Source of the DNA: Cordia subcordata | Lineage: Eukaryota > Streptophyta > Magnoliopsida > Boraginales > Cordiaceae | NCBI GenBank assembly: GCA_028554755.1 | Contig: JAPTOF010000012.1 | Span: 6,291,501 to 6,355,500, forward strand | Length of the DNA stretch: 64,000 nucleotides | Reading direction: 5' to 3' | Shown: piece by piece, positions 1-12,282 of the stretch | How the letters are laid out: each line of letters opens with the position of its first letter | How positions within the stretch are numbered: position 1 is the stretch's first letter | Program-made: the position numbers and the translations under genes | The notes under the pieces: generated by a model | Seen by the model: only the letters and a program-made list of their open reading frames with translations | The model's database searches: none | What the model was told of the DNA's origin: nothing

Positions 1-540
1 CAACAGTAAATTACCTGTTTACAACTCTTTAAGATATGTTCACAATCTATTAACAATTTTGAAGCTCACAGTCGGAGGTTTTACTTGTGTTCAATCAACG
101 ATTGGATTATTGTGTTGTGTTCGTTGGCGTGACGAAAGTGAACTCATTAAATTTTACATTGATCCTATAGCTGGATTGTGAGATATATTCGATAGTGCAC
201 TATAAACTTTTGGATGTACCATAATATGGGTGTATAGTATAATTTGCGCAATTTTATTGTTTGACAAATCTAACATATGTTAGTATTTCTCAATATTATT
301 CTATTAGGGTGGAGACTTTATCATGATTTTACCCATATTGACCAGTGCCTCATGAGATTAGGCAGGAGTTTTCCTTATTGAAGCGAGAATAATGCTAGAA
401 ATTTACCCCGTGCCAGGTGTTTGAGGCACATACAATTAAGGAGTCTATTCTTAGGGTTTTGGTATGTAAGGGTAGATATATCTTGCAGGCATCCCTAATC
501 CCCCCTTTCTTTCCAATAAAAAATTGTCAATCCAAAAATA
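1..540. other. Left-edge sequence, no gene recognised
   Basis: AT-rich sequence with no reading frame that resembles a protein. It would lie in the intron between exon 2 and the kinase exon of the minus-strand WAK gene, if that gene is complete beyond the edge. A retroelement origin is possible but no border is visible. Confidence 0.3.
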
Positions 541-1100
541 GTGAAAGAGTAGAACTTCTACGTATATTGATATTGGCCATGCCCAACCCGACTTGTCTAA
601 ACCTGGTTTGGAGCCTTTCCTGACTCAAAGAAGGCAGTCACTCGAGTTAGACCGCATATCTCAGACCATATGGCCCCGAGGCCGTCAAGGCTAGGCCCGA
701 ATATCTCGAGTAACGCCTTAAACCGGTCAAAGAGTCAGATTCCTACACCGTTTCTAGTATACCAATGCTACTGGAATTATGCCACTTGGATAAGCTCCCA
801 AAGAGCCATGTGTTATCCAAATAGCTCAATGTGAAGCCTATAAATATAGAGTAGAATCGTCAACCAAGGTACGCATAGACAGAGACTACTAAAACGAGAC
901 TTCTTTCAAAGCTTGAAAGGAAAGCTAGCACAGTTAGCACTGTCTTACTGCTACAACTTTAAATCCCTTCTTTGCTCACTTCTAATTCGATTTATTACTA
1001 ACTTGAGTGTCAAAATCCCTTCAACTAGCACTACATCGTTGGTCGCCTTCTCACCTCCTATAGCTCTCCGCTTCTTTTTGCAAGAACCAAGTAAGTCGGA
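541..1100 (+). repeat. Probable LTR fragment (Ty3/gypsy-like)
   Basis: GC-richer than its surroundings. It holds a TATA-like ATAAATATA at about 841, followed by short stretches (GGTACGC, then ACTTGAGTGTC near 1,001) that resemble the R/U5 part of plant gypsy LTRs. Neither border nor a second copy was found, so the class is inferred from general resemblance only. Confidence 0.35.
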
Positions 1101-1186
1101 CATCCAGGTGTTGGATATCAAAAAATCTACTAATAATCAAAGCATTTTCATAAATAAATGTAGATATAGGCATAAAAGAAACTTAC

Positions 1187-1360
1187 CGAGCGATAATTTT
1201 AGTATTGGAAATTCCTTTATCCCCTTAATGCAACCCGTCCCATTCTTTTTTCCGTCTCCATAATATCCACTAGGACAAGAGCAAATGTAACTTCCTATGG
1301 TGTTTGTACAAGTTACAGCACAGGGATTATCGTTGTAGTCTGCGTTGCATTCATTGATGT
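1187..1360 (-). CDS. WAK gene exon 2: calcium-binding EGF-like domain
   Basis: Second coding exon of the wall-associated-kinase-like gene whose first exon is at 12,283-13,174. It encodes about 58 residues: DINEC, then spaced cysteines ending in a CSCPSGYYGDG-type segment and a GTGC, the pattern of a Ca-binding EGF domain. Borders are a TTTGTAG acceptor just above 1,360 and a GTAAGT donor at 1,186-1,181. The exon is in phase 1 at both ends, and joining it to exon 1 continues the frame from the PGCQ end of exon 1 straight into DINEC. In WAKs this extracellular domain sits just outside the membrane span. The exon holding the membrane span and kinase is not in the window. No stop codon interrupts the exon. 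Confidence 0.85.
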
Positions 1361-1696
1361 CTACAAAGAGATTAAAGCATTAGTTAGCATGACAAATTAA
1401 AAGGATCGTCTGGATAATTCTTTTCTTTTTTAAAATCTTTAGTAAAAATTTAGTACGTTTTTGTTAAAAGACTAAGGTTCCAACCTAGTAGTCTAATATG
1501 TTGTAATATGGTCTTGAATTTTATGAATTTTTTTATGCGGGAGGAATAATAATCAAACACTCTCTCTCGTGTGTGGGAGAAATAATATTTTAACAGTTTT
1601 GCTATTTGAAGAAGCTAGCTATTTACATAAAATTAAAAACTTACTACATTTTTTTTAAATGCAGAAATTTAAGATAGTGAAAGATAAGAAGTGCAA

Positions 1697-2233
1697 ATAG
1701 GGGTAAGCATTTGATTAATAACCGAATCAAATAGATCGAACTCAAATTTTTTCAATTGTGAAAGTCGAACTAAACTGAACCAAATCGTTTAAAAACCAAA
1801 TAGACCGAAATTGAAATTGATGCATTAAAATTGTTGCATTAAAATACAGTAAAGCCTAAACTAGTCACTTTCTTTTAGTTAAATACAATGAAAGCATTAA
1901 ATATCTAAATTCTAATTAAGTTTGTTACAAAGTTTAAAAGCTCAAATTAATCCTTATAAAAATAAATCTAAAAACTTAGAAGTTTCAAATATACAATACG
2001 AAAAAAACATTTTGTTTTTATATTAAATATTTTTTAATATGAATGATATATTATATGCGTAAAAATATTATATTTTTAATATATAAAATACAATTCGGTT
2101 AATTATGTTATTTGGTTTTTTTCTTGCTAATTAAATCGAACCGAATAGATTAAATTTTTTTAAGAAAATAACTGAACTGAACTTAATAGACCAAATAACC
2201 AAACTCAATTCAGTTCAGTTTTTGTTCACTTCT
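1697..2233. mobile_element. hAT-type MITE, 537 bp, with 8 bp target duplication
   Basis: The element is flanked by AAGTGCAA at 1,689-1,696 and again at 2,234-2,241, the 8 bp duplication expected of the hAT superfamily. Its ends are imperfect inverted repeats (AGGGGTAAGCA against AGAAGTGAACA). Sub-terminal stretches rich in GAACCGAAT and its reverse form further inverted matches. It has no coding capacity, so it is non-autonomous. Confidence 0.65.
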
Positions 2234-2539
2234 AAGTGCAATGGTTTATCAATCTATAGATCTCCTTGGTGAATTGTTGCCTTTCCTATCTTGGGTGAAC
2301 TCTCTTGCTTGAATTATACTACAACTCTCTTGGATAAATTCTTACATTCCATATCCTTCTTAAGTAAAAGTGCGAGAGGAGACCTAGGGTGACATTAACC
2401 ATTGATAGTCCAAGAGTTGACACAGTCCAGGATTCACCAACCAATCAACACAAACATTCACCACAAGGTAACCAATCAATATAAACATTAACCATTAGAT
2501 ACCTGGGTATCTCATTGATTGCAGGAAAATGCACAAAAC

Positions 2540-3880
2540 AAGTATGTTGTGCATTGGTGGAGAAGATCGCAAGAAAATTGGAGCATTGGGCCAATCGATG
2601 GTTGTCATATACGGGTAGACTCTAATTAATCCATAGTGTTCTTATTAGTATTTCTTGTTGCCAAAAGCAGTTGTGAAGGAAATTAAAAATATTATGGCAG
2701 TTTTCCTTTGGAAAAAGCAATGCGGATAACGGTAAGGGTGCAAAAGTTGCTTCGAGGAAGGTTTGATGGCCTAAGGTTGAAGGTGCCTTAGGTATTAAAG
2801 CATCATTGATATCTACAGGGTGGTGCTTTTGAAACAAGGTTGGCATGTTTATTTGCATCCAAACTCACTCTTTGGTTATTGTGTCAACAAAGTTTGGTTG
2901 AATGGTTGGAGTATTTGGAGTATTCCTATTCTAAACAATGCTTCCTGGGAATTCTTAAATGTAGAGAAATGGCTGAAAAGTTTATCAAACACGAGATGGT
3001 GATGGACGGATACTTTCTTGGTTTAGGATTGGTGGTTACTTGCAGGTCCTCTAAGGAAGATTATTAAACAAAATAATTTTATCATTCCAGCTAAAATTTT
3101 GAATTATATAGTAAGTCAGTTCATATTGTTGATTATTAATGGTGTTGGCTTCAGGGACTTTCATTTATGAACAGCTTGCTTAATGGGGCGCCGGAACAAC
3201 AAAGGGAAGATCAAGTCCAATGAAGGATTAGGACTCACCGAAAATTCACGATGGCAGGTGCATTAGACTTTTTCAAGGAGAAGAAAGCAAATGTTGCTTG
3301 GGCTGAGATAGTCTGGAGTGGAGCTTTCATTTCGAAGCATAATTTTTGTGCGTGGCTTACTTGTTTGGATAGGCTTCCCACCCTTTCAAGGCTATTGTCC
3401 TGGGGTTTGATTACTATTGCTAACTGTGTCTTCTGCAATCCTGCTACAGAGACTAGAACATATTTCCTTCTAGTGCTCTTTCACTAGTAGAATATGGAAT
3501 TCTTGCAGTAAGATGTTTTGTTTCAATGTAGTTTATGGTTTGAATTGGGATACATTTGTGCATGAGATGTGCAAGTAGTGTAAAGGCAAAGGATATAAAA
3601 TGGAACTCACTTGTTTGACTTTCAAAGCTTATATCTACCACATTTGGCGAGAGAGGAACCTAAGGATCTTCAGCAGCCAAGTTAACACACGAAAGAGGTG
3701 ATTCTTCACCTTATTATTGCAGATGTTAGGGATCGTATTAGCTTACAATGTAAATATTAAAATATTCTTCAAAATAGTTTTTTGTGTAGAGTTTGGAATT
3801 TGGTCTTGTTTAGAACTTATGCTTGATCTGTGATCTTGAAGCTAATGGAATGAAATTACTATTGCCCAAGGGGAAAAAAA
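2540..3880 (+). mobile_element. LINE (L1-type) remnant with zf-RVT region
   Basis: Degenerate 3' part of a non-LTR retrotransposon, antisense to the host WAK gene. The clearest segment, 3,251-3,480, reads WAEIVWSG, then KHNFCAWL, LPTLSRLLSWG and CVFCNPATETRTYF. This is the zinc-binding domain that follows the reverse transcriptase in plant LINEs, and its final CxxC and the ET residues are visible. Upstream (2,560-3,060) the reading is broken by many stops but keeps LEHWANRWLSY and similar reverse-transcriptase tail motifs. The catalytic reverse transcriptase and endonuclease are absent (5' truncation is usual for LINEs). A short A-run at about 3,873 may be the 3' end. Confidence 0.7.
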
Positions 3881-5213
3881 TGTCTTATATGTCTCATTGT
3901 CTGAGCTGGTCATGGTGCTTGGCTAAGAGAGAGTAACAAGGGGAATTATAGCATTTAAAGACTGCAAATAGTAAGTGGGCTCATGCATGGTAGTAGGGTA
4001 AGTTTTCTGGAGATCAAAACTTGAAAGGTTTATGCCGGAAGTAGAAAGATGATGCTTCATATTACCCTCTTTACTCCACTTACAATTGCAAAAAGAAAAA
4101 CATTTGTGGCCAAAAATGGTTGAAATGGAGACAAAATTGTAATTTTGTTACATTTGGCATGCCAATATCTAATCTGCCATAAGATTTTAAAATTATAATC
4201 TTAAAATTAAATTTTATTTTTTTTAAGATTTTAAAATTAAATTATAACTTTTTTCTCTTTCATTATTACTACCTGTCAACTGCCACCATAATTATCAACA
4301 TTTGTAAAATAAAATTATTATTGAAAAGCACATCTCATTTAATACCTTAAAACACATAGTTAAGGATGATCATCATCTAATCTTATATACAAGGACAATT
4401 TCTCGTAAATGATAAAATAAATTATGTTTCTAATGATTCAAAAGATAAAGAGATAAGGATGAGAGATAAAATTATTTTTAAACCAAACCAATATACAAGA
4501 TATAATTTGACCCTAAAACTAAATTTAATTAGTAGTCATATTAATATGAAAGAGCCTATATGGAATAGATGTGTTAATGTTTGATCTGGAAAAGGATAGA
4601 TATATATGTATACTCCAACATAGTTCTTTCATCATAAAAGTTACGTGGTGGATTATTAAATTTTATTTTTTAAACCAAATAATATTACTAGAGAAAAAGT
4701 TAAAAAAATTTACAAAGTCAAGCAAACAATATCTGTAGATATTAAAAATCTCAATATTCATAACACATAAGCAAGGAAGATTGTTTTTGTAAAATTGAAA
4801 AAAAAAATATTGTTATCAATGTAGCTATATGTATAATTTATATGGTTAACAATTAAAATTTATTTTTAAATAGACAATATTATTATGATTCGAGAGATTG
4901 AAAAGTCAAACAATTAATAGACATAAGATTCATTTTTGTAAAATCAAAAAAGTGATTTTTGTCAATACTTCTTCAAAAAGAATATATGCTAAGAAAAAAA
5001 TTAGAAACTATAATATAGCAAAAAATTAAATCATAAAAAATTAAAATAAGAGAATTATTGTTAAAAAGTTATTTAAAAAAAGAAAGAGAGAGAAATAAAT
5101 ACTACAAATACCATCTTAACATGGAGAGAAGACATTGTTGTTAATACTTTTTATTAATAATTTTCATTTGTACTTTTTTTAATCTTGTAGTTATGCTTCA
5201 AGACAAAAGAAAA
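3881..5213. other. AT-rich intronic sequence, no feature seen
   Basis: Very AT-rich with long A and T runs. No reading frame, LTR or inverted-repeat border could be recognised. Confidence 0.5.
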
Positions 5214-5577
5214 TGATGCAGGCCAACACTCAAATTAAATTTTATTATTTTAGTTAGTAATTAGACTTGGTTAGAATTTAGGATTTGTTATTTGTTATTG
5301 AGTCTTGGTTATATTAGAATTAGCCTATTAGTTATTTTAATATGTAGAGGATTGGTAGAACCAAATCTTACTTAGTTTTGATTTCCTAAAATAGCTTATA
5401 TATAGGGATAAAAACTTTCATTAATAGACAACCTTTTTCAAAAATTATTCATTAATATTTTTATTCCCTCTTTTAGGGTTTACTTTCTTGGGAATTTCTT
5501 AGCTAATTTCAGTCTTGAAATTGAACTCCTTGATTCTCCTTCGTTCTTGTTATATTCTCCTAATATCCTCTACGTTA
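5214..5577 (+). repeat. 5' LTR of the gypsy element
   Basis: Starts TGATGCAGGCC and ends near CTACGTTA. It matches 7,935-8,302 along its length, roughly 85-90% by eye. A TATA-like TATATATAGGG stretch near 5,397 and the downstream sequence correspond in both copies. Confidence 0.8.
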
Positions 5578-5579
5578 GT

Positions 5580-5592
5580 TGGTTATTAGAGC
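5580..5592 (+). other. Primer binding site, initiator-Met tRNA type (degenerate)
   Basis: TGGTTATTAGAGC lies just after the 5' LTR. The usual plant site complementary to initiator methionine tRNA is TGGTATCAGAGC, so the site is recognisable with changes. Confidence 0.65.
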
Positions 5593-5623
5593 AAGATTTT
5601 TTCTAGCTAATTTGAAATTCACG

Positions 5624-7308
5624 ATGGCTCTAAAGAGAGGAAGAGGTCGTGTTGTAGCAACTGAAGGATTTCCCTCTGACCAACAACAATAAGATGGAGA
5701 AATACAAGAGTTGAGAAGACAAGTTGAAACTTTAACCTAGTACCTTATGCAATTGGAAACTCCAACTTATGATGATGATGATGAGTTAGAGGAAGAAATA
5801 ATTGAAACCCATTTTATAATCGTTCACAATGATATGTGCCTTACGTACGGGAAGAATAAAAGTGGGATACAGGTTTTAAGATTGAAATCCCTGAATTCAA
5901 TGATGGAATTCAAGCAGAAGAATTTATCGATTGGTTGGTTATAGCTAAGAAGATCTTTGATTTTAAAAATGTTCCTAAAAATAAAAAGGTAAAATTAGTA
6001 GCTTTGAGGTTGAGAGGGCGTGCATATGCACGGTGGGATCAACTTAATTTAACATGCCAAAGAAAGGGAAAGCCAAAAATTTCAGATTAGAAAAAGATGA
6101 AAAATAAGTTGCGTGAAAATTTTCTACCTTCCAATTTTGTCCAAACCATGTATCAAAGGTTGCAAAACCTTCGTTAGGGGCAACCACACTGTCAATGAAT
6201 ACACAGAAGAATTTTATCAATTAATAGCATGTGATAACTTATCTGAGAATGAGGAATAGTTAGTAGCAAGATATATTGGTCAGGCAAAATATTCAAGACA
6301 CACTCACTTTGCACAATTTTTGGATTGTTTCAGAAGTATTCTAACGTGCGTTAGTTGTAGAAAAGGGCAACATAATGGCAACAATTAGGCTGGAAATAAT
6401 CGTGATTTGACGATGAAATTTGCAAACCAAAATCAACAAGGACAAGAAAGGGGTTTTGACAACTGTGAAACACAAACAGGTGCACCAAGGAGTAATTTAG
6501 CAAATCGAACAACTAATGTGGCACCAAATAATAGAAATCAAGGTAGTAGATCAGTAAATCATTGCTACAAGTGTGGGGATCCTAATTATAAATCCGCTGA
6601 GTGTAGAAAAAATAGTAGCAGAGAAGGGAATAATTTGTTGATGGAGAATGATAGTCAAGAAAACAAAGAAGAAGAAGAAGAAGAAGAGCCTATCTATGAT
6701 GAAAGTTGTGAAGATGATGAAGTTGAATGGTATTTGGAGATGTTGATGAGTCTCTCGTGATCCGAAAAAGTCTTATTGCTCCAAAACAAGACTTTATGGA
6801 TGATTGGCTATGTACTAATATTTTTCACACTACTTGCATTATTGGCAGAAAAGTATGTAAACTTATCATTGATAATGGAAAGTGTAAAAATATCATATCT
6901 GAAGAGGCTGTTTCTAAGCTGAATTTGTCAGTAGAGCTACGCCCTCTACCTTACAAACGTGTATGGTTCAAAAAAATGAGTGAGGTACTTGTTACTAAGC
7001 GATGTCTCGTTTCTTTTTCTATTGGTAATAAATACTTTGATAAGGTGCTTTGTGATGTTGTGGCTATAGATGTATGTCACATGTTATTGGGTAGACCTCA
7101 GCCATATGATCGTAATATGAAACATGATGGTAGGAAAAATACTTATATGTTGAATAAAGACAACAAGATGATTTTTTTAGTTCCTACTAAAGATGACATT
7201 GTATCAAAACAAAAAAAATTAGATTCTGTTAATTTGGTTTCTATGACCAAATTGCTAAAGAGTTGGAAGAGTCTAGAATTGCATTCACTTTTATTGGAAA
7301 GGAAATAA
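5624..7308 (+). pseudogene. gag and protease remnant of the gypsy element
   Basis: Starts at an ATG followed by an Ala-Leu-Lys-Arg-Gly-rich N-terminus. The capsid region (about 5,840-6,300) is recognisable but carries several stops (for example the TAG near 6,090). A zinc knuckle lies at about 6,560-6,605 with three cysteines in place, but its histidine is replaced by tyrosine (CYKCGDPNYKSAEC). It is followed by an acidic Glu-rich stretch. The protease region (about 6,830-7,130) keeps the fold motifs, but the catalytic DSG/DTG triad reads DNG. The two longest open pieces, 6,407-6,760 and 6,727-7,308, overlap in different frames, which shows a frameshift. It is not functional. Confidence 0.75.
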
Positions 7309-7319
7309 TATCCCCCACC

Positions 7320-7920
7320 ATTATACCAGATGAGGTGTAGTCTATCTTGATGAGTTTAGTGATGTCATGCCTGATGAATTGCCACTAAGATTACCTCTAA
7401 TGAGAGATGAGCAACATTGTATTGACTTGATACTTGGTGCAAGTTTGTAGAATAAAGCTCACTATCGAATGAGTCCAAAACACTAAGAAGAATTGAACAG
7501 ACAAGTGAGTGAACTTTTAGAAAGAGGTTATGTTCATGAAAGTATGAGTCTTTGTGTAGTTCCAACATTATTAATTTCAAAAAAGGATCGAAATTGACGC
7601 ATGTGCATTGATAGAAGAGCAGTTAATAAGATCATAGTCAAGTGACGACGAAGACGATAGTGACGACGTATTGTGTTTGAAGCTGGAGATTATGTTTGGG
7701 CTATTTTGACATGTGATCGTTATCCTATTAGAGAATACAACAAGCTTAGTGCATGGAAGATTGAACCCTATAAGATTGTTGAGAAGATAAATGATAATTC
7801 CTATTGCTTGGAGCTTCCTAGTCATGTTACTACTTCAATGTTTTCAATGTCAAGCATTTTGTTCCATATCATGGTGATTTGGTAGACAATAATGGTGAAA
7901 ACTCGAGGACGAGTTCTTTT
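7320..7920 (+). pseudogene. pol remnant: start of RT joined to integrase C-terminus
   Basis: 7,340-7,625 reads as the entry to a gypsy reverse transcriptase (DEFSDVMPDELP-type start, then RMCIDRRAVNKI). After about 7,630 the sequence jumps to an integrase C-terminal chromodomain-like tail (GDYVWAILTCDRYP, then a HLVPYHGDL-type end in a shifted frame near 7,855-7,890). The catalytic centre of RT (YxDD), RNase H and the integrase DDE core are missing. Confidence 0.7.
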
Positions 7921-7934
7921 CACATGTAGGAGAC

Positions 7935-8302
7935 TAATGCAAGCCAACACTTAAATTAAATTTTATTATTTTAGTTAGTAATTAGACTTGGTCAGTATTT
8001 AGGATTTGTTATTTGTTATTAAGTCCTAGTTACATTAGAATTAGTTTATCAGTTATTTTAATATGTAGAGGATTGATAAAACCAATCTACCAATCCTATT
8101 TAGTTTTGGATTCCTAAAATAGTTTATATATAGGGTAAAAGCTTTCATTAATAGACAACGCTTTCCAGAAATTATTCATTAATATTTTCATTTCCTCTCT
8201 TAGGTTACTTTTTGGGAAAGTTTTTGGCTAATTTCAGTCTTAAAATTGAACTCCTTAATTCTCCTTCTTTCTTGCTATATTTTCCAAATATCTGCTACAT
8301 TA
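7935..8302 (+). repeat. 3' LTR of the gypsy element
   Basis: Partner of the LTR at 5,214-5,577. Its first bases read TAATGC where the 5' copy has TGATGC, so the canonical TG is mutated. A purine-rich stretch precedes it. The divergence between the copies suggests an old insertion. Confidence 0.8.
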
Positions 8303-11129
8303 GAATATCATCTGTGTTGAGATACATCATTTAGTAGAAGACCATTTTTATATTTGTCAAATAAAAAAGATTTGAATACTTTATTTAGGAAAAGTAATCA
8401 TCGATGTATAAAGTTATTTTTTTTCAAACTTAAAATCATTTACGTTTAAACAGAATTATAAGTTCATAATTACCAATATTACAAACAAAACTTTATTATC
8501 AATATTTATTAATATATGTAATTCTTTTTGATTTTATAGGCTTGGTGATGGAAAAGGTCATCTTTAAATTATATACAATGATATATTTCTCTAATTAGAG
8601 TTAACATTGTTCTGTTTTTTGAAAACTTTATTCTCAATTATAAGTATAGAAAGTTAAGTTATTTGAAAATTAGAATTATAGATTTAATGTTTATTATTCT
8701 TGCACCAAAAATATTATTATCAATAATTATTGACATTTGTAGTTAACATTATAAGGCAATTGTTATAATTTTTTTTTGGTCTTAGTTACTCTAAATATAT
8801 CTATTATAATTTTTTTCAAATATATGTATGTATGTGCATATATATATAGAGAGAGAGAGAGAGAAAGAGAGGGGAAGAGATAGAAATAGCTATCCTTTGA
8901 TTAAAGATGGCAACTTCTACCTCTAATTATTGATGGTTTGTTCCTTCTCTAGTTAGAGATTAGTTAACAATTTTAAACTTGAAATAATTAACCCTATTCA
9001 ATAACACATAAAAATAGTTTTTTGTTTTTAAATATTTTAGTATCTTTGACCTACTAAAAAACTACTTATTCTAATTTTATTATTCAATAAAATAGTCTCT
9101 CATACGAGAGTAAAGCTAGGGGAGATGTGGTTGCCCTAGTCACCTAAGCTGTAATTTTTTTATGTATTTAATTAAAGAGAAAATTTTACTTTGCTCCTCC
9201 CCCTTCCCTTTTCCCCTCCCAACCCAAAAAAAAAGAATTTGTTTGCTTGTGTGATTTGTAGTTGTGCTTAAAATTTAACATATTAATCATAATAGAGAAG
9301 ATTACATTATATTCATTTTTTTTGCAAGATAGTTTTATATAGAATTTTTCCTTAATATTATTTTCTTGTTAGTAGATGAACATTTTAAGGCATGACACTA
9401 ACACAATTACAAAGAGTAATTTTTTTTTTCCAAATATTTATCTTAATCTTCTATCTTTTTTTTTTTTTTTTAGTTTTGAAACTTTGAATTCATGTTGTGA
9501 TATTTAGTCAAATTTTTAGTTATTTAAAATGATATTTAAGTGTTCAAGTTTTTAAAATGAATACTTAATCTTAGCAGATAAAATTCTAGAATTTCTTAAT
9601 TTATTTAATAATTATCTTAGCTTTTCTTTTTCTATAATATCATTTTTCTCTTTATAATATATCTTTATACCTTATCTTTTTTTTTTTGCCATCATATTCT
9701 TATGTCTCTTTTTCCTCTACTCTAACCTTTTATTTTTTTTTCTTTATTATAATATTTTATACTAAAAAAAGAATTTTAGCCACTTATTGTTTTCATGTCC
9801 CTAATATATCATAGGCTTCATATTTTTTGATTAACAGCAATAATTCTAGATTAGTGGATTGCTTCTCAATCATATAATGCATAGAAACTAGTTATGCAAC
9901 ACTTTTATCAGTCTTTCTACTTAAGTAATCATTAAAAAATTACATCTTAAGAAATAACTATAAAATTTTCTAATAATAATATGAAGTTAGAACGATTATC
10001 TAATAAATAATTTGTTATAATTGTATTAATATTTTATAATTTTAAATTATTTTCATAATATTTTAACATAAAGGTTTATAAACAAAATTTGAATCTGATG
10101 ATGCCTCAAATAATTGTGTAAATTTATTTTATTTTGCAAACAATGTTTTGAAGCGAAATCAATACAAAATTTATTGGTGTAATTTTGAAGGACTATAACA
10201 TTTTTTGAACCAAATAAATAAAAAAAAAAGCAAATGCAAGTAAGAGAAATGAAGAGAGAGGGAGTGTGTGATATATGACGTGAGATTATTGGGTTTTAGT
10301 CAATGAAGTGAGATAGATAAGGAGAGAGAGTGTGTGGTGTAATGATTATGTGAATTGTGTAATGAGGAGAGAATATAAATAATGTAATGAGCAAAGAAAA
10401 TATAAATAATGTAATAAAGACTAAAAAATCTTCTAGTCAATTTTGGCCATGTATTTTTTGGCCATTTAGTAAAGTCTTTGTAAAAACTCAAATAAGAATA
10501 TTAAATCTTTTATGCACATAACAAATATTTTACTGTATAAAGCAGTGTGAAGAGGTGAAAAAGTTACTACATAATAACGCTCACGTGAAAGTTATATATA
10601 ACTAATAAAGTTAGGAGATTGTGCCTAGAAAAACGACAAAGTTATGACATCCAGGTGATAGATGCGGTAAGAACATTTATTGATGGTTATTAATCTCGTC
10701 TGTTGTCTTGACTCTTGAGTCATTGAGTGTGCGATCTTGATTGGGAGAAATTAGAATATTAGTACCAAGAAAAGTTTGTGGGAGAAAACTTGTCAAATTC
10801 ACCACAAAGAAACTTTAGCTGCATGCTAGCTAGCTATCATCTACAGGCGATAGGTATATCTCGTTTATTAAAAAACAGAAAGTCTTTTTGTGTGCTTTTG
10901 AAAAAGAAAATCTAAAATATTTGAACTTTAAACTTTTAACCTTTAAAAAAAATTTGAATCTCTTTAAGAATTTAACTTTTTTAAAGTTAATTTAAATATT
11001 TATTGAAAACAATTTTCAATTGATCCTAAACGCCAGCTAGATATAGACAGCGGACCACGTGCTGATAGAGACGTAGCCAGAAGTAGAATTGATCATGGGA
11101 GTAAAATCAGTATAACCAAACCGCACCCC
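8303..11129. other. AT-rich intronic sequence with a microsatellite, no gene
   Basis: Contains a compound TATG/TA/GA microsatellite at about 8,822-8,880, T-runs around 9,420-9,740, and a short repeated AATATAAATAATGTAAT near 10,371-10,414. No coding sequence or element border was recognised. Confidence 0.5.
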
Positions 11130-11635
11130 GATTTTCTTTCGTAAATAACCTCTTTATCCAAACTCTTTGAAAAGTGCCCTTATTTTCAAAACCTTTTTAA
11201 AATACTCTTTTTGAAATCTTAAAAACTGAAGTCGCTTTATCAAAATCCGTTTCAAAGAATGAATCTCTGTATTGGGTTTGCTGACACGATGGCAAGCAGA
11301 TTCCATATATACTTTCTGAGATTCAAAATCTGAAACGGAGTCTGATCAACCAAATTGGTGATTGAATCTTCAAATTTGGGCTTTTGACAATTTAAGATTC
11401 AAATCGTCACACTAAAAATGGAGTATGAAACTCCACTTCAAAGTTTGATTCTTTGAAAGCATGTGTAGGTTAATTAAATGTCAAACAACCTATCAAGCTA
11501 GTTAAACAACTCAATTTGGAGATTCGTTCTTCGAAATGGAGATTGAAATCCCGAAAAAAGATATTTTTGGAAAACGATTTGAAAATAAGGGTACTTTTGA
11601 AAAAGTTCAGAAAAAATCTTTGTAGTAATTTAAGC
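11130..11635. mobile_element. Inverted-repeat element, possibly non-autonomous Mutator-like
   Basis: The ends are long imperfect inverted repeats. The left arm (about 11,165-11,205) contains GAAAAGTGCCCTTATTTTC; the right arm (about 11,578-11,605) contains GAAAATAAGGGTACTTTTG. Inside are several further matches of the GATTCAAA/TTTGAATC kind. It has no coding capacity. Long inverted repeats suggest a Mutator-like element, but no target duplication was fixed. Confidence 0.5.
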
Positions 11636-12282
11636 TAGAATTTACTGCCAACTTGAAACCGTTAGCTTAAAATTTATTAATCTTGTTAAGTATTGTTAAT
11701 ACTTTCGATGTGACACAATATATTGAAGGGTAGAATATATATGTGTGTGTGTATGTGTGTTTGGCTAGATGAATTGACATCAAATACTACACATGATGTT
11801 GAAATTGATTTCAAGTTGAGAATGGATACCAGATACATGATATCACTCATTAATATAAACAATTTAGCAATGAAAAGAATTATATAAGATACACATATGA
11901 CATTTGGAAAATATAGCTGAAATGTAATCTTATTCTACATGTATGACTAGCCAGGTTTCAAATTCTCTTCCTCCGCCTCTTAAGAGGATTCTTGTTAACG
12001 ACCTGTACCCCAGTACATGGGTTAAACATCTGATGTGTTTTGATTTCATTAAATTTGAAATGCATTCACCAGAATAAGAAAAGAACTAGATGTACTGTTG
12101 TCCATAGAAACATTCATTTCTAAATATTCAAAATTGATTTTCGAGTGGCGTTAAGTGAGTTTGTTCACCTAGAGGCCTCCTAATTGAGGCTTCTGAGGGT
12201 AATTTTTAGTTTGTAATTCGGAGTTGCACTTGAAAAAAAAAAAAAAAAAAAAGACAAAAAAAGAAAGAAAAGAAAAACGAAC

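Larger units (their letters stand above)
5214..8302 (+). mobile_element. Degenerate Ty3/gypsy LTR retrotransposon, ~3.1 kb
   Basis: Two diverged LTRs (5,214-5,577 and 7,935-8,302) flank a PBS, gag, protease and scraps of pol, all in sense on the plus strand. Full-length relatives are about twice as long. The missing part lies between the start of reverse transcriptase (about 7,625) and the C-terminal end of integrase (about 7,660), so the polymerase, RNase H and integrase core have been deleted. The flanks GAAAA and GAATA may be a worn 5 bp duplication. The element lies in WAK intron 1 on the opposite strand to the gene. Confidence 0.8.
1361..12282 (-). other. WAK intron 1, ~10.9 kb, filled with transposable elements
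   Basis: Intron inferred from the matching phase-1 exon ends at 12,283 and 1,360. It contains a hAT-type MITE, a LINE remnant, a gypsy element with both LTRs and an inverted-repeat element, each listed separately. Introns of WAK genes are usually short, so this one has been expanded by insertion. The stretches 3,881-5,213 and 8,303-11,129 between the elements are AT-rich and show no coding sequence. Confidence 0.7.

Noticed and set aside
913..1263. 116-residue plus-strand open frame
   Set aside because: It overlaps the minus-strand EGF exon and an LTR-like stretch; no known domain.
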